Shown here piece by piece: positions 1 through 6,578 of a DNA stretch of 36,737 nucleotides. The translations under genes and the position numbers were made by a program. The notes under the pieces were generated by a model. That model worked only from the letters and a program-made list of their open reading frames with translations. It was not told where the DNA came from and did not search any database. Each line of letters begins with the position of its first letter. Within the stretch, counting starts at the first letter, position 1. Source of the stretch: Pseudomonadota bacterium (GTDB lineage Bacteria; Pseudomonadota; Alphaproteobacteria; Rhizobiales; Pleomorphomonadaceae); assembly GCA_023436885.1 (NCBI GenBank), contig JAEZHI010000035.1, positions 1 through 36,737 on the forward strand, written 5' to 3'.

Positions 1-929
1 CGCTCCATCAAGAGCTGCTCGGCGCCGAACATCTCCGGCACTTCGGTGAGTACGGTGGTGCCGCCAATGCCGGTCAGCCAGTCGGAGAAGGCGCCGAGCA
101 GCGGGTTGGCGGTGATCCCCGAGAAGCCGTCAGAACCACCGCACTTGAGGCCGATCTTCAGCCGGTCGGCGCCAACCTCGGTGCGCTTGTCACCCTTCAT
201 CTTGGCGGTGAGCTCGCGACAGATGGCCAGCGCCTCGGCCATCTCGTCGCCAGCCTCCTGGCTGGTCAGGAAGCGGACACGATCCGGATCGGGCAGCTCC
301 AAGCCTTCCCTGAAGTAGGCCTTGGTGTTGTTCTCGCAGCCAAGACCGAGCACCAGCACGCCACCGGCATTTGGGTGGGCCGCATAGTTCTGCAGGATGC
401 CGCGGGTGTTGGCGAGGTCGTCGCCGAGCTGCGAGCAACCGTAAGGGTGGCTGAGCACGGTGACCTTCGAGCCCTCGGGCAGCATGCCCTCTTTCTCCAC
501 CGCCTTGGCGATGTTGTCGGCAAGGCCGTTGATGCAGCCGACCAGCGGCACGATCCAGAGGTCGTTGCGAATGCCGATGTCGCCATTCACCCGCTCGTAG
601 GCCGAGATGGTTGGAACCGGGCCGCCGTTCTGCGGACGGGCCGCGACATTGCCGGCATAGCTGTAATCGAGGATGTCGCCGAGCGCGGTCTTGAGATTGT
701 GGACGTGGACATGCGCGCCCTTGGCGATTGGCTCGCGAGCCAAGCCGATCACCGCGCCATACTTGATCACCTTCTCACCTGCCGCGATGTCCTTCAGCGC
801 AAACTTGTGCGCCTGCGGCACCTCGTCGAGAAGCGTCAGGTCAAAGACGGGGATAGCAGTGCCCTTCTGAAGCGGTTCGAGGGCGACGGCGACGCTGTCA
901 TCGGGATGGATCTTGAGAACACGCGGCAT
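1..929 (-). CDS. uxaA: Altronate dehydratase, N-terminal part (cut by window edge)
   Basis: This enzyme dehydrates D-altronate to 2-keto-3-deoxy-D-gluconate in the cytoplasm, the last specific step of galacturonate/tagaturonate breakdown. About 309 residues are visible and the C-terminus lies outside the window (family length is about 500). The N-terminal ~90 residues look like the SAF domain (KIHPDDSVAVAL). The UxaA catalytic region follows, with the family signatures HPYGCSQLGDD, GCENN and LKCGGSDGFSG; the conserved cysteines fit its metal dependence. The start at 929 is chosen because an AGAGG-type ribosome site lies just upstream. It follows uxaB on the same strand after a 184-base gap that holds a terminator and a perfect palindrome, so it may have its own promoter. 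The family call is firm from motifs; the substrate call is strengthened by the neighbouring uxaB. Confidence 0.92.
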   Translation of the reverse strand, partial: MPRVLKIHPDDSVAVALEPLQKGTAIPVFDLTLLDEVPQAHKFALKDIAAGEKVIKYGAVIGLAREPIAKGAHVHVHNLKTALGDILDYSYAGNVAARPQNGGPVPTISAYERVNGDIGIRNDLWIVPLVGCINGLADNIAKAVEKEGMLPEGSKVTVLSHPYGCSQLGDDLANTRGILQNYAAHPNAGGVLVLGLGCENNTKAYFREGLELPDPDRVRFLTSQEAGDEMAEALAICRELTAKMKGDKRTEVGADRLKIGLKCGGSDGFSGITANPLLGAFSDWLTGIGGTTVLTEVPEMFGAEQLLME

Positions 930-944
930 GGCGGTACCTCTCGA

Positions 945-996
945 GCGAGCAATTTCAGCAAAAGTGGGGACCGGTTTGCGTCCGAAATTGCGTCCT
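945..996. repeat. Rhizobiales-type dispersed intergenic repeat
   Basis: The arms GCAATTTC (949-956) and GAAATTGC (984-991) are exact inverted repeats around a core containing AAGTGGGGACCGGTTTGCG. From memory, very similar sequences occur many times between genes in rhizobial genomes. Only one copy is visible here, so the repeat status is recalled rather than shown. It lies between the uxaA start and the palindrome at 1018. Confidence 0.5.
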
Positions 997-1017
997 GACA
1001 AAGGGAGGGAGCGGGTT

Positions 1018-1035
1018 CGGTGAACCTGTTCACCG
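1018..1035. promoter_or_regulatory. Perfect 18-bp palindrome upstream of uxaA, candidate LacI-type operator
   Basis: CGGTGAAC (1018-1025) and GTTCACCG (1028-1035) are exact reverse complements around a 2-base centre. It lies about 90 bases upstream of the uxaA start and downstream of the uxaB terminator. The even-spaced GTGAAC/GTTCAC form resembles operators of LacI/GalR-family sugar repressors. That assignment is inference; no LacI gene is in the window. Confidence 0.5.
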
Positions 1036-1047
1036 GAAACGCTCCGG

Positions 1048-1089
1048 GAGAAGAAAAGGGCCGGCGACGCGGGAGGGAGCGTCGCCGGC
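1048..1089 (-). terminator. Intrinsic terminator after uxaB
   Basis: A perfect 11-bp stem (GCCGGCGACGC at 1060-1070, GCGTCGCCGGC at 1079-1089) encloses an 8-base loop. Read on the minus strand it is followed by CCTTTTCTTCT. It begins 24 bases past the uxaB stop, so transcription of lgoD-uxaB probably ends, or is attenuated, before uxaA. Confidence 0.75.
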
Positions 1090-1113
1090 AGAGGGCAGTT
1101 TGCCTGACACCCG

Positions 1114-2583
1114 TCAGCGGGCGTCGATCAGCTTGCCCAGACGTTCGAAGCTCATCGGCTCGGCAGTCAGTTCCGCAAAGTCGGCGAGCACGGCGGCCCG
1201 GAGCTGAGGCGTATCGATCGACTTGCCCCAGAAGGCGGTCTCGCCGAGATAGGCCGCGACCATCGCCTCGCGTCCCCCAGCTGTGCCGTCGTCGAGCGCG
1301 CCGATCACCTTGACCTTGTCGATGATCTCGGCGGCATCGCGCGGCGGATAGGCCTCCGAGCCCGTGAAGCGGCCGAGGTAGAAGACGAGCCAGGAGGCGA
1401 GCGCCAGCGTCATCAACGGCGCCGGCTTGCCATGCCGATCCATGTAGGCCGTGAGACGGTCGAGATCGCGCGTCTGGTACTTCACGAGGCCATTGAGCGA
1501 GATGTCGTACCAGAGGTGGCGGATATAGGGGTTGGCAAAGCGCCGGAGCACCGCGTCGGCAAAGGCCTTGAGCTCATCCTTGGGAAGGGTCAGGAAGGGA
1601 ATGACCTCCTCGGCCAGCAGCCGGTCGAGAAACTTTGCGCCCACCTTGGTGGTCACTGCCTCGCCCACCGTCTCGACGCCGGAGATCAGGCTCAAGGCAC
1701 AGAGCGCGGTATGCGCGCCGTTGAGGATCGCCACCTTGCGTGCCTTATACGGCGTCGCATCCGGCACCACGATGGTATCGGGATCATGTTGGGCGAGCGG
1801 CAGGCGCAGCTCCGGCTGGCCGGGCTGGCGTTCGATGACGAAGAAGTGGAACACCTCCGTTGCCGTCATGAACAGGTCGCGGTAGCCGAGTTCGGCTTCG
1901 AGCTTGTCGGCTTCGGCGCGCGGATAGCCCGGCACGATGCGGTCGACCAGCGTATTGTAGAAGGCGTTGGCCTCCTTCACCCAGGCGATGAAGGCTGCCT
2001 CAAGCCCCCATTCCTCGGCATGCTGCAGCACGATGCGGCGGAGCTCGTCGCCGTTGTGGTCGATCAGCTCGCAGGCGATCATCTGCCAGCCGGCTTCCGC
2101 CTTGCCGCCGAAGGCCTTCCAGCGCTCGTGCAACAGCCGCGTCATCTTGCCGGGAAAGGAGGCCTGCGGCGCATCGGCATACTTGACCGTCGGCACATAG
2201 GCGATGCCGGCGTCGGTGGTGTTGGATATGACGACGGTGATCTCCGGCGAGCGGGCCAGCGCCAGCACTTCGTCCCAATGCTGATGGGCGCCGAGCTCCT
2301 TCAGAACCGACGCCACCACGCGGGCTTCGGAAACCGCCGTGCCATCATCGGCAACGCCGCGCGACAGCACCGTGTAGAGCCCATCCTGCTCGTTCAGCCA
2401 GTGCGGGTTGCCCTGGGCGATCGGACGCACCACCACCACACCCCAATCCAACCCACCCGCCTCGTTCATGCGGTCGATCTTCCAGTCGACAAAGGCGCGC
2501 AGGAAGTTGCCCTCGCCAAACTGCAAAATGCGTGGCCGAGGACGGGTGCGGCCCTTGAGGGCGGAAGCGTCGATATTGCTCAT
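1114..2583 (-). CDS. uxaB: Tagaturonate reductase (altronate oxidoreductase)
   Basis: This enzyme reduces D-tagaturonate to D-altronate with NADH, feeding altronate dehydratase next door. The 489-residue protein matches the length and motifs of the long-chain mannitol dehydrogenase family, UxaB branch. It opens with RILQFGEGNFLRAFVDWKID (nucleotide binding), has SNTTDAGI near residue 120, IPCELID-like IACELIDHNGDE near 190, and the catalytic KVAILNGAHTAL near 290. ATG 2583 is preferred over an in-frame TTG two codons upstream because a GAGGG site sits about 8 bases before it. It lies 16 bases downstream of the LgoD-like gene, so the two are co-transcribed. Mannonate-type reductase (UxuB) is less likely, because the N-terminal motif is UxaB-like. 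Confidence 0.9.
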   Translation of the reverse strand: MSNIDASALKGRTRPRPRILQFGEGNFLRAFVDWKIDRMNEAGGLDWGVVVVRPIAQGNPHWLNEQDGLYTVLSRGVADDGTAVSEARVVASVLKELGAHQHWDEVLALARSPEITVVISNTTDAGIAYVPTVKYADAPQASFPGKMTRLLHERWKAFGGKAEAGWQMIACELIDHNGDELRRIVLQHAEEWGLEAAFIAWVKEANAFYNTLVDRIVPGYPRAEADKLEAELGYRDLFMTATEVFHFFVIERQPGQPELRLPLAQHDPDTIVVPDATPYKARKVAILNGAHTALCALSLISGVETVGEAVTTKVGAKFLDRLLAEEVIPFLTLPKDELKAFADAVLRRFANPYIRHLWYDISLNGLVKYQTRDLDRLTAYMDRHGKPAPLMTLALASWLVFYLGRFTGSEAYPPRDAAEIIDKVKVIGALDDGTAGGREAMVAAYLGETAFWGKSIDTPQLRAAVLADFAELTAEPMSFERLGKLIDAR

Positions 2584-2599
2584 GATCAATCCCTCGCCC

Positions 2600-3613
2600 T
2601 CAGCACTCGATCAGGATCTTCAGGGTCGAGGCGCGCGCCTCGGTCCAGTAGGGCAGGGCCTTGTCGGCCTCGTTGAAGGGGAACACCTTTGAGATCAGGT
2701 CGTCGGGTGCATGGTCGAGGCCTTCGAGGTAGGCGATCACCGCGCGGAAATCGTCGATGGTGGCGTTACGGGAGCCGTGGATGTCGAGCTCCTTCATGTT
2801 GAAGTACTTGGTGTCGTAGGTGACCGGCGCCTTGGAATAGCCGATGTAGACGACGCGCCCGGCAAAGCAGGCGAGATCGATTGCCTGGGTGAACGTGGCC
2901 GGCAGGCCAACCGCTTCGATCACCACGTCGGCGCCGTCGCCGCCGGTGAGCTCGTTCACGCGAGCGACGACATCGTCCTTGCCCGCGTCGATGGCATGCT
3001 TGGCGCCATATTTCAGCGCCATCGCCGTCTTGTCACCGAGGTCGACGGCAATCACCTCAGCACCGCGCGCGACCGCACCAGCCACCGCCCCCATGCCGAT
3101 CATGCCGCAGCCAATCACCACCACCCGGTCGCCCGCTTCAATGCGGCCGCGATCCACGGCGTGGAAACCAACCGAAAGCGGCTCGACCAGCGCCAGATGG
3201 CGCGGCGCCAGCGTGTCGTTGAGGATCAGCTTACCGTAGGGCAGCACGATCTTCTCGGCGAGGCCGCCCTCCTGCTGGACGCCCAGCGTGCGATTGTAGC
3301 GGCAGGCATTGACGCGGCCCTTGCGGCAGGAGGAACACTTGCCGCAAGCGGTATAGGGCACGACGATAACCCGTTTGCCGGGCGCATACTCGGCCGGTAC
3401 GTCCACTCCGACGCAGACAATCTCCGCGCCGATCTCATGGCCGGGAATGCGCGGCAGGCTGACCAGCGGGTTGAGACCTGAAAACGTATTGAGATCGCTG
3501 CCGCAAAGCCCGACGTGCTTCACGGCGATAAGAACTTCGCCGGCCCCGACCGTCGGCTCGGCGACCTCATGAAACGAGCTGGCGCCCGCACCATCGATTT
3601 TTAACGCCCGCAT
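2600..3613 (-). CDS. Zinc alcohol dehydrogenase, L-galactonate 5-dehydrogenase-like
   Basis: This is a medium-chain zinc dehydrogenase of 337 residues. The catalytic zinc site shows as C37 (GLCGSD) and H59-E60 (PGHE). The structural zinc site has Cys 90, 93, 96 and 104, and the Rossmann glycines are in VVVIGCGMIGMG near 165. Its closest remembered relative is E. coli LgoD (YjjN), which oxidises L-galactonate to D-tagaturonate; shared features include VQQEGG-like and GSRNAT segments. Standing first in an operon with uxaB fits, since tagaturonate is the UxaB substrate. L-gulonate or L-idonate dehydrogenase are alternatives. Two in-frame ATGs are present (3619 and 3613). The GGGAGG site abuts the first, so 3613 has the better spacing. 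The family is certain; the substrate is inferred from context. Confidence 0.8.
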   Translation of the reverse strand: MRALKIDGAGASSFHEVAEPTVGAGEVLIAVKHVGLCGSDLNTFSGLNPLVSLPRIPGHEIGAEIVCVGVDVPAEYAPGKRVIVVPYTACGKCSSCRKGRVNACRYNRTLGVQQEGGLAEKIVLPYGKLILNDTLAPRHLALVEPLSVGFHAVDRGRIEAGDRVVVIGCGMIGMGAVAGAVARGAEVIAVDLGDKTAMALKYGAKHAIDAGKDDVVARVNELTGGDGADVVIEAVGLPATFTQAIDLACFAGRVVYIGYSKAPVTYDTKYFNMKELDIHGSRNATIDDFRAVIAYLEGLDHAPDDLISKVFPFNEADKALPYWTEARASTLKILIEC

Positions 3614-3666
3614 AACCATCCTCCCGATAGCGCGGTCCGCCAATATCTGTTCAGGCCTGCGCCATT

Positions 3667-3693
3667 TTTGTCTATTATCGATATCTAGACAAA
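3667..3693. promoter_or_regulatory. Inverted repeat in the lgoD-uxaB promoter region
   Basis: TTTGTCTA (3667-3674) and TAGACAAA (3686-3693) are exact inverted 8-mers separated by 11 bases, 54-80 bases upstream of the dehydrogenase start. TTGTCTAGACAA-like half sites are common for GntR/FadR-type regulators, which often control uronate genes. Regulator identity is inferred; none is encoded in the window. Confidence 0.5.
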
Positions 3694-3846
3694 TCGTCTC
3701 CGAGTTGTCAAAGCGTATTTTGGACGTTGATGCTTCGTTGCGGTCCCGTTCGCGTTGTGGCCCGCTTTGTGCTAATATCGGTTGACACTGACGATGCCGC
3801 CGCCGCCTCCACTCAGTCGTCGGCGCGCTTGGTAAGGAGGTGCGCC

Positions 3847-4356
3847 ATGACGTCTGCTGCGCTTTACTGGCTGTTTGCACTCGCCTTTACGGTTCACAGC
3901 ATCGAAGAGGGCCTGTTCCTTCCCGCTTACACGGCTTCGGAGGCGCGTCTTGCCGGTCGCGTAACACCCTTCGCGCTCCGCTTTGCCTTGGTAATTCTGA
4001 CTGCCTGCCTGTATGTGATCGCTGGATTTGCAGCCGCAGGAAGCCTTCTGGCGGTCAATATTCTGGCCGGATTTGCCATCGTCATGATGGTCAACGCGAT
4101 GGTTCCTCATCTGACGCTTACGTTGGTTTTCCGCCGCTATGCGCCGGGTACCGGAACGGCCATCTGTCTCGTGGTACCCTTGTCAGTTCTTCTGATTGTC
4201 AGCGGTTTCGCAACGGGCGCGCTCACTCCGCATGGTTTACTCGCCACGGCTCTGGCAGTTTTTGTGACGCTGCTAGTGGTTATTCCCTTGCTTTTCTGGG
4301 CGGGACACGTCGCTGAACGGCGGCTGCCTTGGCTTTCGACTGGTGAGGTTGCCTAG
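3847..4356 (+). CDS. HXXEE-domain membrane protein
   Basis: This 169-residue integral membrane protein has about five hydrophobic segments. Near residues 17-21 it carries HSIEE, matching the H-x-x-E-E signature after which the family is named; a second histidine lies in the NAMVPHLTLT segment. The function of the family is unknown; the conserved acidic/histidine residues in a membrane setting suggest metal binding or catalysis, but that is inference. The start at 3847 follows an excellent AAGGAGG site; an upstream in-frame extension to 3727 has no such support. It is transcribed away from the dehydrogenase operon and precedes the flavodoxin by 136 bases. Confidence 0.75.
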   Translation: MTSAALYWLFALAFTVHSIEEGLFLPAYTASEARLAGRVTPFALRFALVILTACLYVIAGFAAAGSLLAVNILAGFAIVMMVNAMVPHLTLTLVFRRYAPGTGTAICLVVPLSVLLIVSGFATGALTPHGLLATALAVFVTLLVVIPLLFWAGHVAERRLPWLSTGEVA

Positions 4357-4408
4357 CTCGTTTTTGCTCCTCCAGGCTCAGACGAACTCCAGCGATCTGC
4401 GGGGTTGT

Positions 4409-4441
4409 CCTAATTGCGAATGCATCGCAACTGCAATTAGG
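4409..4441. promoter_or_regulatory. Two overlapping dyads upstream of flavodoxin, candidate metal/iron operator
   Basis: The outer arms CCTAATTGC (4409-4417) and GCAATTAGG (4433-4441) are exact 9-mers. Inside, TTGCGA (4414-4419) and TCGCAA (4425-4430) form a second exact dyad whose centre is shifted by 3 bases. The element ends 52 bases before the flavodoxin start. TTGCGA/TCGCAA dyads resemble Fur/Mur-family sites in alphaproteobacteria, and flavodoxins are classically iron-repressed, so a Fur-type operator is a reasonable inference. A transcript hairpin is the alternative. Confidence 0.5.
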
Positions 4442-4492
4442 CTCCTATCAAGGTCGAAGCCGAGGGCTACGCCGAGCTGAGAGGACTAGCGA

Positions 4493-4975
4493 ATGACCGT
4501 TCACGTAATCTATGGGTCGGACTCCGGTCGAACCAAAGCGGCTGCCGGCAAGATTGCCGCCAAACTGGACGGCCGGACCATTAATGTTCGAGATGCGACG
4601 ACAGCCGACTTCGAGGATTGCGATCTTCTAGTGCTCGGTTCTCCCACCTACGGCGAGGGCGATTTGCAGACCGACTGGGAGGCTGGTGTCGACGTGCTGG
4701 CGGAAGCCGATCTCACGGGAAAGAAAGTGGCCCTGTTCGGTCTCGGCGACCAGAATACCTATCCCGACAGCTTTGTGGACGCCATCGGCACTCTCTATGA
4801 CGCCGTGGTGGAGAAGGGGGCTGAAGTCGTCGGCTTCACCGACACCAAGGGCTATGAGTTCGAAGGATCTACCGCTGTTCGTGAGGGTCAGTTCGTTGGC
4901 CTCGTTCTCGATCAGGATAACCAGGGCGCCAAGTCCGAGAAGCGGATCGCATCATGGACCAGCCAGATTCTCTGA
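4493..4975 (+). CDS. Long-chain flavodoxin
   Basis: This cytoplasmic one-electron carrier binds FMN. It has 160 residues, typical of flavodoxins such as FldA/NifF. The phosphate loop is GSDSGRT near residues 9-15 (the usual first Thr/Ser is replaced by Ser-Asp). The first isoalloxazine loop is SPTYGEGDLQTDW near 52-64, and the second is FGLGDQNTYPDSFVDAIG near 82-99. These loops and the length show the long-chain type. An AGAGGA site lies about 8 bases before the start. Its last 22 bases overlap the DUF2023 gene, so the two are probably translationally coupled. It may replace ferredoxin under iron limitation or serve a specific reductase; the partner is not shown by the sequence. Confidence 0.92.
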   Translation: MTVHVIYGSDSGRTKAAAGKIAAKLDGRTINVRDATTADFEDCDLLVLGSPTYGEGDLQTDWEAGVDVLAEADLTGKKVALFGLGDQNTYPDSFVDAIGTLYDAVVEKGAEVVGFTDTKGYEFEGSTAVREGQFVGLVLDQDNQGAKSEKRIASWTSQIL

Positions 4976-5358
4976 TCTCCGTCAGCGGTCGCATCGTCAA
5001 CCATTCGCTCTACGAATTGGACAAGGGCGTGCGGCAGCTGTTCATGCTGACCGTTTCCTGGGCAGACCTGCCGGGCGTTGTCGCCCGGCTGGCTACTGAG
5101 GGCGTGGATCACTACGTCCATCGCTTGAACGACAGTCGGGTCAACCTGTTCTTTGGAAGAGCGGCACTGGTGGAAACGGTTCGCCGCTTCGTCGACAAGC
5201 CGCTTTGTGATTTGACGGCAGAAGAGGATTTCATGCTCGGCGCGCTGCTTGGCTATGATCGCGAGCAGCAATGCCGCCGCTATCTTGAACGGACAGCCAT
5301 CATTGAGCGCAAGACACGCCTCACCAATTCGGCATCGTCTTCTCTGGCCATGTGCTAA
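4954..5358 (+). CDS. DUF2023-family protein coupled to flavodoxin
   Basis: This 134-residue soluble protein is recognised as DUF2023 by its opening HSLYELDKGVRQL, by RVNLFFG near 65, and by the tail EEDFMLGALLGYDREQQC near residues 90-107. No signal peptide or membrane segment is visible. The function is unknown. From memory, members of this family recur next to flavodoxin genes in unrelated bacteria. The 22-base overlap here supports a shared job, such as a flavodoxin partner or maturation factor; that is inference. It ends 8 bases before the convergent lrgB gene. The C-terminal ~25 residues look variable. Confidence 0.8.
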   Translation: MDQPDSLISVSGRIVNHSLYELDKGVRQLFMLTVSWADLPGVVARLATEGVDHYVHRLNDSRVNLFFGRAALVETVRRFVDKPLCDLTAEEDFMLGALLGYDREQQCRRYLERTAIIERKTRLTNSASSSLAMC

Positions 5359-5366
5359 ATCGAACG

Positions 5367-6086
5367 TTAGCCACCAATCAGCGTCGCCGCCAGCGGCACC
5401 AGCACAGCCGTCATGAGTCCGTTGAGGCTCATGGCGACGCCGGCAAAGGTGCCGGTAATTGGATGAACCTGGAAGGCACGGGCCGTGCCGACACCATGGG
5501 CGGCAAGGCCGACGGCAAACCCACGCGCCCGTCGGTCCTCTATGCGAAGCACGTTCAGGAGTGGCGTTGCCATCACGGCGCCGATGATCCCTGTTGCTAC
5601 GACGATAATGGCCGTCAGCGAGGCGTCTCCGCCCACCGATTGCGAAATGCCCATGGCGACGCCCGATGTCGCCGATTTCGGCAGCGAGGAAATGGTGATC
5701 ATCTTCGGCAGGTCGAAGATGACGGCGCAGGCAATGACCGAGCCAATGGTGGCTGCGGACCCCACGAGGAGGGCAATCACGATCGGCACCAGCGAGCGCA
5801 TGACAACCCGACGGTTCTCGTAAAGCGGCAGCGCAAGTGCAACCGTGGACGGACCCAGCAGGAAGTGAATGAAGTAGGCGCCGTCGAAATATGTCGGATA
5901 GGGCGTGCCGGTGGCCACCAGGATTATGCCGATCACCCAGACCGAATGCAGGACAGGATTGGCGAGAGGGTTGCGTTGTACCAGCAGTGACAGGCGGTCA
6001 GCGATCGAATAGACCACTAATGTCAGCGTCAGCCAGAACAACGCTCCGCCATTAAGATGCGCCCAAAGGCCTTCACTCGTGGTCAT
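5367..6086 (-). CDS. lrgB: LrgB/CidB-family membrane protein
   Basis: This 239-residue polytopic membrane protein has the LrgB signatures LLGPSTVALALPLY near 95, SLPKSATSGVAMGIS near 150, and a final GLAAHGVGTARAFQ near 190. LrgB works with the holin-like LrgA. The pair was first linked to control of murein hydrolases and lysis, and later in other species to pyruvate or organic acid movement across the membrane. The start ATG overlaps the lrgA stop by 4 bases (6083-6086), which indicates translational coupling. Which role applies here cannot be told from sequence. Confidence 0.92.
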   Translation of the reverse strand: MTTSEGLWAHLNGGALFWLTLTLVVYSIADRLSLLVQRNPLANPVLHSVWVIGIILVATGTPYPTYFDGAYFIHFLLGPSTVALALPLYENRRVVMRSLVPIVIALLVGSAATIGSVIACAVIFDLPKMITISSLPKSATSGVAMGISQSVGGDASLTAIIVVATGIIGAVMATPLLNVLRIEDRRARGFAVGLAAHGVGTARAFQVHPITGTFAGVAMSLNGLMTAVLVPLAATLIGG

Positions 6087-6469
6087 TCCTGGCTCTCCGT
6101 TGGGGCAGGGAACCAGCGGGAAACGAACCGGAAGGTGAAGGCCGTGACGGTGATCGAAAAGGCGGTGGTCACCAGCATGATGGCGAGCACGCCCCAGATG
6201 TTCGCTTCGAGGATGCCAAGCCGTTGCACGATACCGACACCGGCTGGCACGAACAACAGCGCCATCTGCTGAACCAGCGTCTCGCAGGTCTTGTCGATCT
6301 CCTCGCTACGCAGGGAGAAGGGCAGCCATTCCCAGCGATCCCGCACCAGAAAGAAGCCGAACAGCAGCACCAGCCCCACGACGGGGGCCGGAACCGGAAG
6401 ATGCGTCAGATAGGCGAATATTTCGCCGAGGAGCTGGCACAGCAGCACCACCGCAAGTCCGACGATCAT
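6083..6469 (-). CDS. lrgA: LrgA/CidA-family holin-like protein
   Basis: This 128-residue protein has four hydrophobic segments. It carries the family pattern LPVPAPVVGLVLLF near residues 24-37 and LLFVPAGVGIVQ near 72-83, which define CidA/LrgA. It is the small, holin-like partner of LrgB and comes first in the two-gene operon. The start at 6469 is preceded by GAGG at about 7 bases. The 109 bases between it and the upstream GGDEF-EAL gene must hold its promoter if it is not read through from that gene. No LytR-type regulator is adjacent. Confidence 0.9.
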   Translation of the reverse strand: MIVGLAVVLLCQLLGEIFAYLTHLPVPAPVVGLVLLFGFFLVRDRWEWLPFSLRSEEIDKTCETLVQQMALLFVPAGVGIVQRLGILEANIWGVLAIMLVTTAFSITVTAFTFRFVSRWFPAPTESQE

Positions 6470-6578
6470 GGAAGATCCTCAGGGCAGTTTGTAACGTGGC
6501 TTTCGAATAATCGAACCGGCAGGTCGCGTCCAATGCGTAGTACGCGGCACAGCCGCGCGTCACGTCGCAAAGCATCGA

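Noticed and set aside
1432..2676. 414-codon open frame on the plus strand across uxaB
   Set aside because: It is the antisense shadow of uxaB, whose motifs are unmistakable; the plus-strand translation has no recognisable domain and is a GC-rich artefact.
6543..6557. Hairpin CGCGGC-ACA-GCCGCG as terminator of the GGDEF-EAL gene
   Set aside because: The stem is perfect but only 6 bp, with no T tract on either strand, so it cannot be separated from chance in GC-rich DNA.
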